64,000 nt of DNA from Ancylostoma caninum (Eukaryota; Nematoda; Chromadorea; Rhabditida; Ancylostomatidae): contig JBAJFG010000628.1 in the NCBI GenBank assembly GCA_037903475.1, positions 310,001-374,000 of the forward strand, given 5' to 3'. The position numbers were made by a program, and so were the translations under genes. Positions within the stretch are counted from its first letter, which is position 1. Each line of letters starts with the position of its first letter. A model generated the notes under the pieces. The model saw only the letters and a program-made list of their open reading frames with translations, made no database searches and was not told where the DNA came from. Shown piece by piece: positions 33,401 to 46,000 of this stretch.

Positions 33401-36400
33401 GGACAATTATATGGATTCGATGTTGTGGTCTGCCCCAAATTGCTGCAAAATACGCGGCGTTCGGTTGCGTTAATTCGCTAGGCAGAATCATCCAATACCA
33501 AAGAGAATCATCATTGACAAGCGTATATAGAGGGGAAGACTAAACGTGTGATGCTGTAGGATGACCAGAAACTATACTCAGATTGTGAAGCTCATGTAAA
33601 GTTACAAACGCAAATGGCAACAGTGGCGTAACCGCGCATCTGTGCAGAGAAAGCCTCATTCCTTGGGAAGGAGTTTATAAGAGCGAGGAAGTGACGATAA
33701 ACCGTTCTTTAGTTTCAGGGCAACATCTGGCATTTTCTACTATTTTACATGTTGCACTTCATGAATCATAGTGCAATTTAAAAGTAGAAAAAAGTTGCTC
33801 AGTTGCTTCTTTTTCTTCTGCCATGCAATTTTTTTTATCTGTGGGATTCATTCGAAATATAATGGTTTGACGTTCCCTTGAACATGTACCTTTTAGAAAT
33901 TCTTATTACACACTAGTTTGTTTGAGGACAACTCTGTTCTTGCCATTATTCATTCTCACATACATAGTTATCAAACTCCTGCCTCAGGCAGATGCCATTT
34001 CAGATGACGAACATCTGTGAGACTTTAGAAAGCGAACGTAATTTCTACTTCGAAAAACTCAGGAGAATAGAAGACATGTGCAATTCGTGTGCTGATGGCG
34101 AAAATCCCGATAAGGAAGCGATTCTAGCTATTCTTTATGAAGCAAATGTGAGTTTTGACAATATTCCATTTTTTGGTTTTTTTTTTGTGCACGGCGTGGA
34201 ATTTGTCCTGTGTGGAATATTTGTGAGCCTCAACTATGTGTGCAACATTTTAGTGACCCTGCTTAGATATGGTTCCAGATGAATGACTTTTGCCCAGCTA
34301 TGAAAACTTGTTATTCAAATGTGCAATTGCAACATTATGGTGTAAATTGGGAATGCACTCTCTTTGTCTCAGCGACAGTGCTCCCGACTGCTCTTGCCAA
34401 GTATTTGATAAGACCTCAAACAGCAACTTGTGGCTCAAGTTCTGATGTACAAATCATCAAATGCTCCTTCATTGTCGATTTTTAGTGAAACTCATAAGAA
34501 TACATGCCAAAACTTCAAAATTTTCTTCACGTGTTTTATTTCGTTGAAGAATTAAGAATTACAGAGTAGCAGTTCCACATGTAAAATGAAAAACTTGAGG
34601 GATCCCTCCATTATATAAGTTTTTGTCTGAGCCTAGGGAATAAAGGGATCCGCAAAATTGGTAATGCGTTTGCGAGGATGTGCAAGATATTGTACTAGGG
34701 GTTTGCAGTCCACGTAGTGTGCGAGAAACACGTGGTGAATATACAAGTTCCCCTCTGGGACATGGTGCAGGTGTCTAACCTTATCTATGGGCTTTTGTCT
34801 GAGCAGGAATCCTCGGAGTGGTGACATCCATGAAGCGATTGTGCACCTTTACCTCTGAATTGCGCAAGACGCGGCACTTCATACAATGGGGGCTTCTCAA
34901 AAATGGTCAAAATCAGCTAGCTCCGTCTCACCCAAGGAGAAACTGAGTGGTAGTATGAGGGGACGAGTCAGAGGGGTAAAGTAGTAGGTTATCAGAGTGT
35001 AAGAAGATAGATTGAAGGGAACTTTGAACGCCAAGGTTATCTGCAATTTTTTTTCGGATTTTCACCACATTTTCGCGTGTAACTCGGCGGATTCTCCAAT
35101 AAATCGCACGAAACCAGACACATCGATGGAGAATCGCGCGTGCTGTTATCGCGTTTCACTCATGGACCACTATCTGCGAGCACAAATGCGCTAAACATAT
35201 ATCCGGATTTTATATTACCACCCACCTCCCGCCCGCCACGTTCTCCTATACCGAATTTGCAAAACAGGGAAAATTAGAAAATTGTATAAAGACCAAAGTC
35301 GCCGATTTTCGGACTATATGCACAATAGTGATATAGTTAGATGAGGACGTTCTTACCGATCAATCGCAAAAAGCCATAATATCAATAATCGCCGGAAAAA
35401 GTCGATCGATGTATCGTGACGAATCATGCTCATCGTTGCCAAACTTGCCAAATCGGACGGGATGGCGTGCTGTCAACGTGGCATGGTCGCAACCGGTGGA
35501 ATCACTTTTCGATTTCGCCCAAATTCGAAAATTGTTTGAAATTCGAGTGGTCACACCCCGCCCCCGTTTCTGACCCCTGTCCTTAAAGGTACCTGGTCCT
35601 AAATTTGAAGGTCCCCTCAAAATCCGAGATGTCAACATCCGAGCCCGCCTCCCGTCGCAACCCGTGCCTAACGTGAAAATTCCAACCCAGATTCGACATA
35701 CCGTCACTCTACCCCGTCTATCTGCGAAGGTCCCATCAAAATCCATGAGATCAAGCCCAGACCTCGTAAAAACCCCCGCCCGGTGAGAAAATTTCAACCC
35801 CGAACCGCCATGGCCGCGCCCGTCTACTCGCCAATGTCCAAATCGGACGCATCCATCGCTAACGGTGCTGAGTAAAGGTAAGCTGATTTGCGCTGATGGG
35901 ATCCTTGCCAAGTATACGCTGTTGTGCCAATCGTCACAGGACCAGAGAACACCCCATACCCAAAAAAACCTTTTATAACGAATCCGGTTTTTATTATGTG
36001 GTTGATGATTGATTCGATGTACCTGTAATGAAGATGCAAGGAAGTGTTGTGAGAAAGACATCTGAACAATAGGTGGAATGCCTGGAGTATCGTACTCCAC
36101 CCATTTGTTATGTCATGGCCTTCATCACCCTGAACTATGACTATAACCCTGAGCTATGCTTCCCAGACATGACCACATGGAATCAATTTAAGTTTAGTGC
36201 GAGGGAGGGAGAGCAGAGTGGTAATCTTAGATGGGCATTGATTTGTTGCTTCTTTTCTCTTATATTTTAATGAACAACTTCAAAAAAAAACGATATGGTG
36301 TATCGAACAGAGGCAAGGCTGTCGTTCAACGATACCGTTTCTGTTCAACCATAGGCAGTTGCTTTCCGCTTCACTTCAAATGTGATTTTCCACTCTCAAG

Positions 36401-37511
36401 GAAAAATTGGGCAAGCAACATCAGCAATGGATTAAAAACTTGTCAAATACCGGAGTGTAGTATGTAGTGTGAATAAATGAAGTGAACTGACTCCTCGGGT
36501 CTTTTCAGCAGCAGTTGTAGATAGCTAGCATGAATGAATGCAAATCAGACGAAAACGATTCTGAAACAAGGATAGGTTCATACTAGCAATTGCCAAGCGC
36601 GCTAGGTCGACATCTCAGTAAACGGTGCCGCCGGCTGGTTGCAAAGCGTACTGTATGCGATGGTTAATTTGATGACCCTCTTACGGATAATGGCTTCTGC
36701 GAGTTTCGGCTCAGCTTTCTTGTATCCCGGGAAATGCCATTTGTGAAATCGAAGAAATTTCCAATCATCAAGATGAAATTGTGGAGTGCATTTTTTGATC
36801 AGGGATCAGTTCGGGATTTTTTTCGCCTAGTATACTGTCTCGTCTAACCTGCTCTGTAGCCCAGCTTCGGCTCATCTATTTCAGATCCGGAGAAATGCCA
36901 CGATTAAAATCCAAGAAATCGAAAAAAACTCAATTTTTTTACAATTTCAAATTTTAGTAACCTTTCAGTAACTTTCATTATCATTAACATTTTTCAAACT
37001 TTTTCTATTCAATACTCGGAGACTGGTGACCTCCCCCACCCCCCCCCCCCCCCCCCCTGTCGACGCCTACTGGGGCTGACCACCTTCACTTTTCGATCCC
37101 CGATTTTCACAGACAACCATCACTTTGGAAGACCCATTTGCACGACTATTCCACCTTTGATCTGTACACGCTATGTCAGTTAAAATTTGTAATCCACAAT
37201 TTATCAGTTTTCCATAGAAAAGTTCATGTGCTCATCTCCACTTCTTAGTTGTTCAAATATGTATCCTTAAGTGAATGATTTTTGATGTTCTTTAATTTCT
37301 TCTGTGGCACCTTCATATATTCTGCGAGTTCCGCCTCTTTTCATGGAGTGACTTTCTTAGCTCTATTATACAGCGTAGTATCCACATCCCTGTATGGTTG
37401 AAGGCAGACAAAATTTTGTGTAACAAAGCATGATTTTTCCAGGATGCCGAAAGTGAAGAGCAAACGGCAAATCAAGCTGCTGCAGTTGCGGATGATGATG
37501 AGACATTCTAG
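30437..37511 (+). CDS. ebp-1: EB1-family microtubule plus-end-tracking protein
   Basis: Exons: 30437-30523, 31316-31408, 31523-31609, 31680-31817, 32782-32887, 32975-33078, 34004-34147, 37443-37511. All phases join and the product is 275 aa (human EB1 is 268). Residues 1-120 are the calponin-homology domain that grips growing microtubule ends ([42 protein letters not shown]). Residues 136-185 are a Pro/Ala/Thr/Arg linker. About 187-253 form the dimerising coiled coil and EB homology domain ([13 protein letters not shown] at 216-228), which recruits partner proteins. The acidic tail ends DDDETF, an aromatic-ended tail as needed for CAP-Gly partners (EEY/F type). Intron 7 is 3.3 kb while introns 2, 3 and 5 are about 70-115 bases. 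The family is certain; which nematode paralogue (ebp-1 or ebp-2) is not, so the symbol is provisional. Confidence 0.93.
35480..35830. repeat. Degenerate ~118-bp repeat in EB1 intron 7
   Basis: AAGGTCCC(C/A)TCAAAATCC followed by GAGAT-TCAA-...-GCCC recurs at 35608 and 35726, with weaker flanking similarity. The 246-codon minus-strand frame here (36100-35360) follows from this GC-skewed repeat; it has no domain. Confidence 0.5.
37039..37057 (+). repeat. Run of 19 C in EB1 intron 7
   Basis: An uninterrupted C tract after CTCCCCCA. The rest of the intron (34148-37442) shows only repeats and no exon-like frames. Confidence 0.9.
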
Positions 37512-39060
37512 GATGAAAATTTGTTTGTTTCAATGTACCACCAATTTATTATGAAAGGCTGTTCCAGCGCTCCTAATACTCTCCATATTTTAAATGTATA
37601 CTAGGACCCTGACAACCAATTTGTGCTATAGTGGACTCTTGAGCAACATTTTTGATTTTTTATGTTGCTTTTACTTTGCAAGTCGTTTTAGACAAAGTGC
37701 GCAGGGCGGTTAGCGCGTTGGCACAGCCTTGAAACCTACGAGCTCCGGGATTGTGTGCTAGTGAACGTCGCTTTGTTCTTGCTTTTCGTTTTATATGCGG
37801 CTAGTGTTAACTCTCTTTTTTTTGCTGCGTAATCATCACGGGCTTCTTTGATGATGTGATCATGCATCCTCGTCTATCTGTAATATTTTCAAAGTCTCTC
37901 CCAGGATTGAGATGGTTGTCGTGCTAGCCTAATGTGGTTCACTTTCAAATGTGCAATCGGGGTGAGCTTTTGAGGCTACTACTTTGTAAAATTTGACTCA
38001 CTTTCCTTTAACAATTTCCCGCACTTCCGAAGCGAGAAAGTAGTATTTCTTCTTTTTTCTGTACCGGTGGAGGCCTTCACTTTCCTCCTTTTTTTCTTTA
38101 TTTATTTGCTTTATCTACAGTTGATTTGCTCCGCCAACAGTAGAGAGCTTCCGTTTTACAACCAGTGCGATCACAAGATCTTAGTGGATTGTTTGAACTT
38201 CTGTCCTTTCAAATAATGTAAGATGTTCAAACAATTAATCTTTTGATGAAACGCTTTTCTGCATAATTCTTGTGTTTTTTTTAGTATTCTGTATCTGACA
38301 ACATTTTCCATTAGGTTAACAACAATGTATTTGTAGCTGCTTTGTGGTAAAGTTGTAGTAATATTTCAGAGAAGCTCAAAATTGAAGGGGCGATGAGGGG
38401 GGGGGGGTGAGATCACGGCATTTCATATTAAGTTGGTTTAGGAAATTATTTTACTACTACTTTTACTTCTTTCTAGTAGTAGAGCCATAACTTAGGATGT
38501 GCTATTCTTCTGGAGCGTCCCAAGATCATAAGGTAGTCGAAAATTTAGGAATAAGGTGAATGATACTAATGCATATAGAGGTGTATGGTTCCCAGCTATG
38601 CCTCGACGACGACCTACCCGTTTGCACTGTCTGGTATTCCATCCCCTGATAGTTGGTACTGTGGGAGAGGTGTGCTCTTATGGTTTCATTCAAGCATTTC
38701 ACGAGCATTTGATCATAATTTTCTGCGATTACAGTTGTGATACTCGAACCTATTCAATAAACTATTCAGTTCAATATTTTTGTGTTCGCAATCTACTGAA
38801 GTATATTCTCGATCTACTGGTTAGTTTTACCCTAGCACGGTGTAGCTACCTGCACGTGTACTTGGTCGTGCATCATGACTACACGTGTCAGTTTTCCACC
38901 TTTGCGGTCTCGGGGTTTTCTAAAAGTTCATCTGTGTCTGAATTCTTGCACAGGAGTTTATTTTAACCTATTTCACAAGCTGAACAATCGATTCGTTTTG
39001 AGAGTGTGCACGCCGTGACAGCGGCTGCATACACAGGCATTGGGTCGCTCATCGCGGTTT
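37512..39060. other. EB1 3' region and intergenic DNA
   Basis: No AATAAA is seen close to the stop. A run of 11 G lies at 38397-38407. A 136-codon plus-strand frame (38556-38966) is Tyr/Cys/Phe-rich without a motif. At 37697-37760, GGTTAGCGCGTTGGC resembles a tRNA A box, as in tRNA-derived SINEs, but no B box follows. Confidence 0.35.
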
Positions 39061-39069
39061 GCACTTTAA

Positions 39070-39492
39070 AGGCAGAACTCACGGAATTGTCACTTCTGAA
39101 GGGAGTCACTTATCGTGAAGGCGGCCGATGGACAGTCACAACAGTAAGTTAACCAGAGCAAGTAGAGGCCTACCTGCGAAGATACTGTCGTGGACACGTC
39201 AGCTGACATGGACAAAAAGGCTTCGTCGTGCCAGCTTACGCTATCGGCCGGGTGTGCACGTGTGATCTAGCGCATGTGGTGTGTGGAATGTGTACCGTGT
39301 ATCAGGGTTTTGTGACGGGACCCGTCGCGGAACACTCGTACGCGCTGTGGACGCACAGGAAGTACCGACATTATTTCCTGTGTTTCCCACGTGTTTTTCA
39401 CGCTACTTCATCGTTATCAATGAGTTCACCATCCCTGAAAGCCCCGATATACCGCGACATCTCCAACACGCAGGTTTCCGTGAGTGCTGCCT
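39070..39492. mobile_element. TTAA-flanked MITE, AGGCAGCACTC family, copy 2
   Basis: TTAA, AGGCAGAACTCACGG at the left; CCGTGAGTGCTGCCT, TTAA at the right (39066-39069 and 39493-39496). Homologous along its length to 6109-6517. It lies in the 2.5-kb gap between the EB1 gene and msh-2, about 550 bases before the msh-2 start. Confidence 0.85.
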
Positions 39493-40038
39493 TTAACTGA
39501 TCTCCGATTAGTCCTGCATCTTCGGTGAATTTTCTCTTGTTTTCTTTTATAGTTGCTATAAGAAATATGAATATGAAATAACATTACATGAGTAAACAAG
39601 GGAGAAAACTCGCCAAAGGCGCTGGTTTAATTAACGGTCAGTTGTTGGAACAACCGCGCTGTGTACCTGGGGGCTAGCACAGGCGCTGCTACGGCATACG
39701 CCTTCTTTAAATGAATCGGCTATGCAGATCCGACACTCATTTTGCTCCTTGATATCGATTTCTGTATGCAAGAAACTCCAGTGGATTAGACCCGCCCGAG
39801 AGCGTTTCACCATTTGTTTGTTTGGTCAGGTTAAAATGATAAACAAGAGAATAAGACAAGGTTGAGAACAGTGGTATCTGTGGAATGTGTGGATGCGCAG
39901 ACAATCAGCAAGCCACGTTGCATATGGTGTACTGCGTATGAGCATGTCTCGCCCACTGAAGTCTGTTGTACATGTCTTGCAATGTTAAGAAGAAATCCGC
40001 CTGCATTATTTGCATTTTCACTGATAACTTTATTATCT

Positions 40039-40040
40039 AG
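40039..40040 (+). promoter_or_regulatory. Probable spliced-leader acceptor of msh-2
   Basis: AACTTTATTATCTAG ends one base before the msh-2 ATG. A normal cis upstream exon would add no coding sequence, so trans-splicing is the simplest reading. Confidence 0.5.
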
Positions 40041-40041
40041 G

Positions 40042-43000
40042 ATGGAATCTGCCGATGAATCACTGCTTCGAGCACTACGTACAAAGGCTGCTGGGACTGT
40101 GGCCATATTCGATAAAGGAGTAATTGTTTTCACAACTAGCTTCTTTCAGTAGTCATATTAATTTTGTAAGGGTCTCTATATGTAGAAGATATGAGAACTT
40201 CTTTGAAATCAGTTTTTATTTCTATGTGGTATTCTATGTTGATATTCTAATAATTAGATAGAATTAGAATATAAGCATAGGAATTAGTATATTGTGAGTG
40301 TAATAAAATAATATTGGAAATTGGGCTCAGAGACCAAAGCATATTAAATTCTAATTAACTTTCAATAACAGGACTACTTCGCATGTTATGGGAATGATGC
40401 AGTTTTACTGGCCACCGAAGTCTTTATGAGCGACGTCTGTCTGAAAACAGTAACAATAAAAGGTATGCTGTGATGATTTTTGTTTAACCTTTATGAACTT
40501 TTGACTTCGTACTTTAGGGGAGTTGCTTCAATATCTGACTATGAATAATGGCCAGTACCAAAGGACAGTACGCGAGCTGTTAATGTTCATGCGATACCGC
40601 ATTGAATTGTATGCTCTAGAGCGAGAGGAGTGGACATTGAAGGCAAAGGTTCGTGCTTTCTTTATTTGGGATGCTCCATCATCGAGAGCTCCATCTGTCT
40701 GACAATGGTTCATTTTCCACCCCGTTTTTATTTCTCCATTTTTTCCTATATCACTTTTGAAAGACATATGTCGGTGAGAGATTGGGTATATTTACATAGG
40801 AGGTCTCACCGTCCCTTTTGCTCTCGCTCTCCATCTTTTCTTCCGTGCGTACCTCTCTCTATCTTTTTTTTTTTGCTGCCAGAAAGGTGCTCATAGCAGT
40901 TGTTCCTATCAATACTATCACAAGGGAGTAAACCCATTTAGTAAGTAGTAAGTGTTTTCTTTCTTTTCTTCCATGTTTGACCGTACGCTCGTTTTCCTGA
41001 CCATTCCTATTTTTACCTTTACCATCACCATGAATTCATACAAGTCTTCACTGGGGTACAACTGAAATCACTACGCTTAACTGATCTCCAATACTCATCC
41101 AAGGCGACGTTTTATTACTTACATATGTGGACATCACTTCAAATTATATTCTGAGATGTTTCTGAATTCTATGCATTCGTTGGTTGCATATTCTTCTAAG
41201 CGCTGCAGGCCGTGTGCACCATCGTTCTTAACGTTAACCTGTTGTCCAGAGGTCTATAAGGGATAGCAGAGTTTAATCAACAGTCTAATATGGAATCCAA
41301 AGGCATTCTACTTTACACGAAAATACGTGAACATTTCCCAAGTTCAAGTGGTCCAGGGAAGAATAATCTTCGAGTTGACGATAACAATCCATAGGGATTT
41401 TTTTCTTCCAGATTATTCGTGTAAAGAGTAACCTGGAGGAGAGGTAACACATTATTAAAGGCAGGGGCCTACTTCATTCCGCCTGATGGAAGTATATGCA
41501 TATCCTAGACCTTCTCGCCATGTTGACCTCGATTATGTACATCAACAGGCTCAAAAGCCACGAAAGCCGCATTTTTGAAGGGTTTAAACATTTTCGGAGC
41601 CCGGAGGTGGACCGCTCCAAAAAGCAGATCGCTGTGGTGGGGGGAGGCAGTACAGGGACCCGTTCTTTATCGGAGACGCAGAGAGCGAGAGGAGTCGCGG
41701 CGCGCGGCAGGCTCTGGTCGTTGTTGGGGAACGTATCTCGTGCAACCGCCTGCCACGGCAGCAGCGTTCGCCAACGAGTCTCGGCGCGTTCATTCGATAA
41801 GATCAACGGCTTCACACGTCAACTCGGGTTGGGAAACTGTTACGGACCCCGTCCTGGAATACGGGTTTAGACACCGTTTTGAGACATATTACTTATACCG
41901 CTGGATTCAATGTCGAGGAGATGCAGGATCTGCCATCACCTCAACCACGAATGTGAGGTGGGCCCCTGCCTCTAAGAAGGGTCGCACCATTTCTGGAGGA
42001 TGCGGTTTTCATGTGAGGATCTGGCAACGGTTGCAAGAACCGATATTGCTTTGCGCAGCAATCTCAATTGGTTGCAATTTGGTTGAAAAAGTGGACTGCA
42101 TCGGTCACTATTTCTCAACGGGAATACATTTATGTCCGCGCTAAGTTCATCGGCCACTGGTCGTGTGTGTTATTAGGCCATGGGGTACTTGTTTTGGATT
42201 TGAAATGGTCACGCTAGGCAAGGTTGTCACAATTAATAAACGAATTCGGTGTCATCATGCACATATCCCAAGGATTAGATAGTCCGCCTTCTCCAGCACC
42301 TAAGGAACATAAAGGCTGCTGGCACCTTCAAACAAACGTTTGCAAACGGTCCATTCCTTTTAGTTCTCACGAATATAAGCATTCTTGATCGGAGCAGTCA
42401 TTCATTGTTGAACAGGAGGAACAACTTTCTCAGGTATCAAGACAAGTATAACCGCTAATTTCCAGTAACTTTGTTATGTAAACTTCGGAGAAAAGGGAGC
42501 AAAACTCAAATTCAGTGTGCCCACCTCGTGAGGGTGGAAAGATCGCATGGAAAGTTGCTGGGTTCTCAACGGCTCATTGAGTGCGAAAAACCAAAAAAAA
42601 AAACAACAAATAATGGAGAAGAGCAATTGATATTGGAAGAAAACTGGATTAATTACCTGGATTAATTATGTCATTGAGGCAACGTATCAGCGAGAGGAGC
42701 AATAATGGGGACGCTACTTGCTCGCTAAAAGCACTGTGTACGCCCAGTGCTTGATAAAAACGAAGCGAAAGCTAATCGTTCACATTTTAGCTTCACTAGC
42801 TATCAAAAGATCGAAACATGGCAGTTCACTGTCGGACTTTGGAATCTTGTCCTACTAAAATTTTGGGAGATGTATGCATGTATGATCTGCGCGATGATTG
42901 GAAAAATAGAGCATCGATGATTGTAATGGACTGCTTTCAAGGGTAGTGCATTGTTCGTTTAGGGTACGATAGGAAATCTTGGCGATTTCGAAGATATTAT

Positions 43001-46000
43001 TGGCGGTGTAACAGGATGTGGCAACGTCATTATGGCAATCAAAATTGCAAATGGAGAGAATGTTTGTGTTTCCGCTAACTCCTTCTTTTCGTTCGCATTC
43101 ATTTCGCGTTTTAGAATGCTGTTAGTGTTTGCTTTGTGGACCTCATGGAATTTCGTGTTTTGACGTCGGAGTTCATTGATTCACCACTTTTTTCACAAGT
43201 CGAGGTTTGGTCACATCAGCTGTCATCAGTCACTTCTCTAGACTCAAAAATCTCTTTCAGCAATGTATTGTCGGCATTGCACCAAGGGAATGCCTCGTTC
43301 ACGTAGACAACGGAATCTCGTGCCCATTCAGTGGTAGAGAACGTCCGAAAAAGCTGAGCGCTCTTCTTAAGAAAGTAGGAGTGCTTGAAACGAGTGCTAG
43401 CTCGGTGGCAGATGTTTGTGATTGGGAGGAGGTGTCGAACATCTTTCGTCCAGGATGTGACTGTGAGTTTAATTCATAGACTTATAATTGTTTACTGCAA
43501 TGCTAATGACAGTTTCCATGCAGACTCATCGCTTTCTGAATCTATGAAACGTTGCCTTTGCGGTCTATACAACTATCTCAAAATGACTGAGCAGGAGGCC
43601 TATGTGCGAAAGTTTTCCCTATCCGATTTCCGTACCTCCGGGTTCATGCACATCGATGCTGGTGCTGTTCGTGCCCTCGAACTGTTTTCGCTGAGTTACC
43701 ACCAAGGTACGTTTTTCCTAAGCTCACGTGGGTAATCAGTCAAGATATTAGTTTTTTTTTTCAAATTTATTTTTCAAGATGCAAAAGGAAGCACTGGAAC
43801 AGTATATGGTTTGCTCAATAAGTGTAGAACTGCTCCAGGACAACGGCTGCTCAGTTAGTATTCTTCTCCTTGTATAGTCTGTCCGGAGCGACGAGTCCGT
43901 CCACGTACATCCCTGATCGAGAGGCGGCGCGGCTGGGACGGATGCTGTTGACTGCCACGTCGTCCACGTCACAGCCAGATCATTGGTCAATATCATGAAG
44001 ATAATGATGAAACGTTACGCAAATCAGGGATGATGACGTGGAGCGCTGGCGAACGTGGCAGCTTCTCGATCCCCGCGTGCGTGGGCGGACTCATCGTTTC
44101 GGACAGACTATAACACTATCTTTTTGCCCAACCATTCCCCAATTTCATGCCCTCCCCTTATTTGTTCAGGAGAATGGCTAGCGCGACCACTCTGCGACCT
44201 AAGACAAATCACGGATCGCCAAGATGTTGTTGAATCTCTTGTTGCAAATTCCGAGGTAGAATTCTTTCTCCTATCATACCACCATCAGATTTATTTTTTC
44301 TAATTTCATTCTGTCCTATGAATTCTTCTCTCAAATTTCCTAGGTTCGCCAAGCTTTGAGCGATACGCTTCTTCCCAAAGTTCCTGACAGCACCCTCCTT
44401 GCTCGAAAGCTGGTCCTCAGCAAGGCTAAACTGCAGGTGCAACAACAAAGCCGTTCGGTTTGTTGAAAGTTTTGGTATTGTCGTTCTTCTAAACCTCAGT
44501 TTAGGACTGTTATCGAGTATATCAGTTGGCTGTGCTTCTGAGGCACTTCGAGCGAGCATTGCGTGATCTCTTCGACAACGATGAGAAGAATGCAGCTGCT
44601 ATCAAAGATTTAATGCTTGTGAGCACATTGTTCGGAGATTTCAGCATTACTCTAACTGAAATAGCCACTTCTGCAGGAGCCGATCTGCTATGCACTTCTG
44701 CACTTCGAGAAGTATTGTCAGCTGATCCGCAGTACAGTTGACGAAGAATACCATGATAAGACTGGTGATTTCCGGATACGTCCAGACATCGACCCCGAGC
44801 TGCTGCGAATCAGCGACGACATGCGGGATTTAGAGAAGAAGGCTGAGAAGGCTAAATCACATGTATGGAGCAATTTGGCGTTCACTAAATTATTGCTACC
44901 TTTTCTTGTTAAGATAGCGAAAAAGTTGGACATCGAATCTGTTAAACTCGACTCCAATCCGCAGCTAGGATTTTTCTACAGAGTCACGCTGAAGGTGAGC
45001 CAAAAATGATGTATTCATAGCATACGTTCGCACTCCTTCCACATAGAACATGATTTCTTCTCTAAAGGTCTTCCTAGTTTATAGGATTGTTCCTTGTATT
45101 CCAGGAAGAGAAGAATATCCGGAAGTGTAAATCTATTTCGGTAATCGATGCTACTAAGGGCTCAGGTGTTCGATTCAGTGATGGCGATTTAGCTGATATA
45201 AATGAGCGGTCAGTACGGTTTACACTTTAGCAACTCTTAACCTTTTAGGCAAGTCGCACATATTTCGTAGTAGTGAAATTAGTCTTTTTTATTTGAAGTA
45301 AAGGTTGTGTGATACTTTCAGTGTTGCATTAGCCATAGGTCCTAGATGAGTTGTCCCGGCCGGGCACCTATGGCAACATGCAAATTGTCCAAAAGTTTTG
45401 AGAACGCTGGTAGGTGCTTCTGAAAGCTGAATGTCTGTGATACATTTCAGCTATCAAGTGCTAAACAGCATCTACAGAACAGCCCAGCAAGATCTGGAGA
45501 GAAAAGTTATCGCTACTTGTGGTTCGTTCTTTTCAGCCGTTATTTTTTAGATGTTTTCATCAATCGTGTATCATTTATCAAATTTTGTTTGATTTGTGTT
45601 ACAGCGTCAGTGAAGGTGAGCTTCTGATTTTTCTCGTCTTTGTTCGGAGTGTAAAGCTCGAGCTTGGCGAAGGTAGTTATAGGTTAGTGCTGCAATGAAA
45701 AGTTTGTACCGCTAGTTAGACCGCACTGTGCGGCTGGTTTGTGCCAGCCGCAGCACAGTGCGGTCTAACTAGCGGTACAAACAAGTTTGAAGTGAGTGCA
45801 AGTTTGATCCGTGCTTCAATCTCATAGAAGTTTATCGCGTATGAGATGTTTGCCGTATGAGATGTATGAGATGTAATTTAATAAACTCAGGTAGTAAAAC
45901 AGGGTGAGCTGAGAGTAATTTTAAGGGTGACCCTCCGCGCTATCCTCTGGTCACCGGGTAAATTCCACTGGGGTCACCCGGTACGCATCTATGACTGGTA

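Noticed and set aside
35360..36100. 246-codon minus-strand open frame in EB1 intron 7
   Set aside because: No domain, no splice signals, and it coincides with a degenerate GC-skewed repeat.
37697..37760. tRNA-like A-box sequence GGTTAGCGCGTTGGC
   Set aside because: No B box, no cloverleaf and no matching acceptor stem; at best a SINE remnant.
40883..40950. Alternative msh-2 exon 4 after TTTTTGCTGCCAG
   Set aside because: It reads [15 protein letters not shown], unlike MSH2, whereas the exon at 42963 ([11 protein letters not shown]) matches the expected region.
45605..45615. Possible 11-nt microexon in msh-2 intron 15 (ACAG/CGTCAGTGAAG/GTGAGC)
   Set aside because: Including it would put the next, well-conserved exon (GYASALNEL) out of phase; direct joining of exon 15 to 47686 fits.
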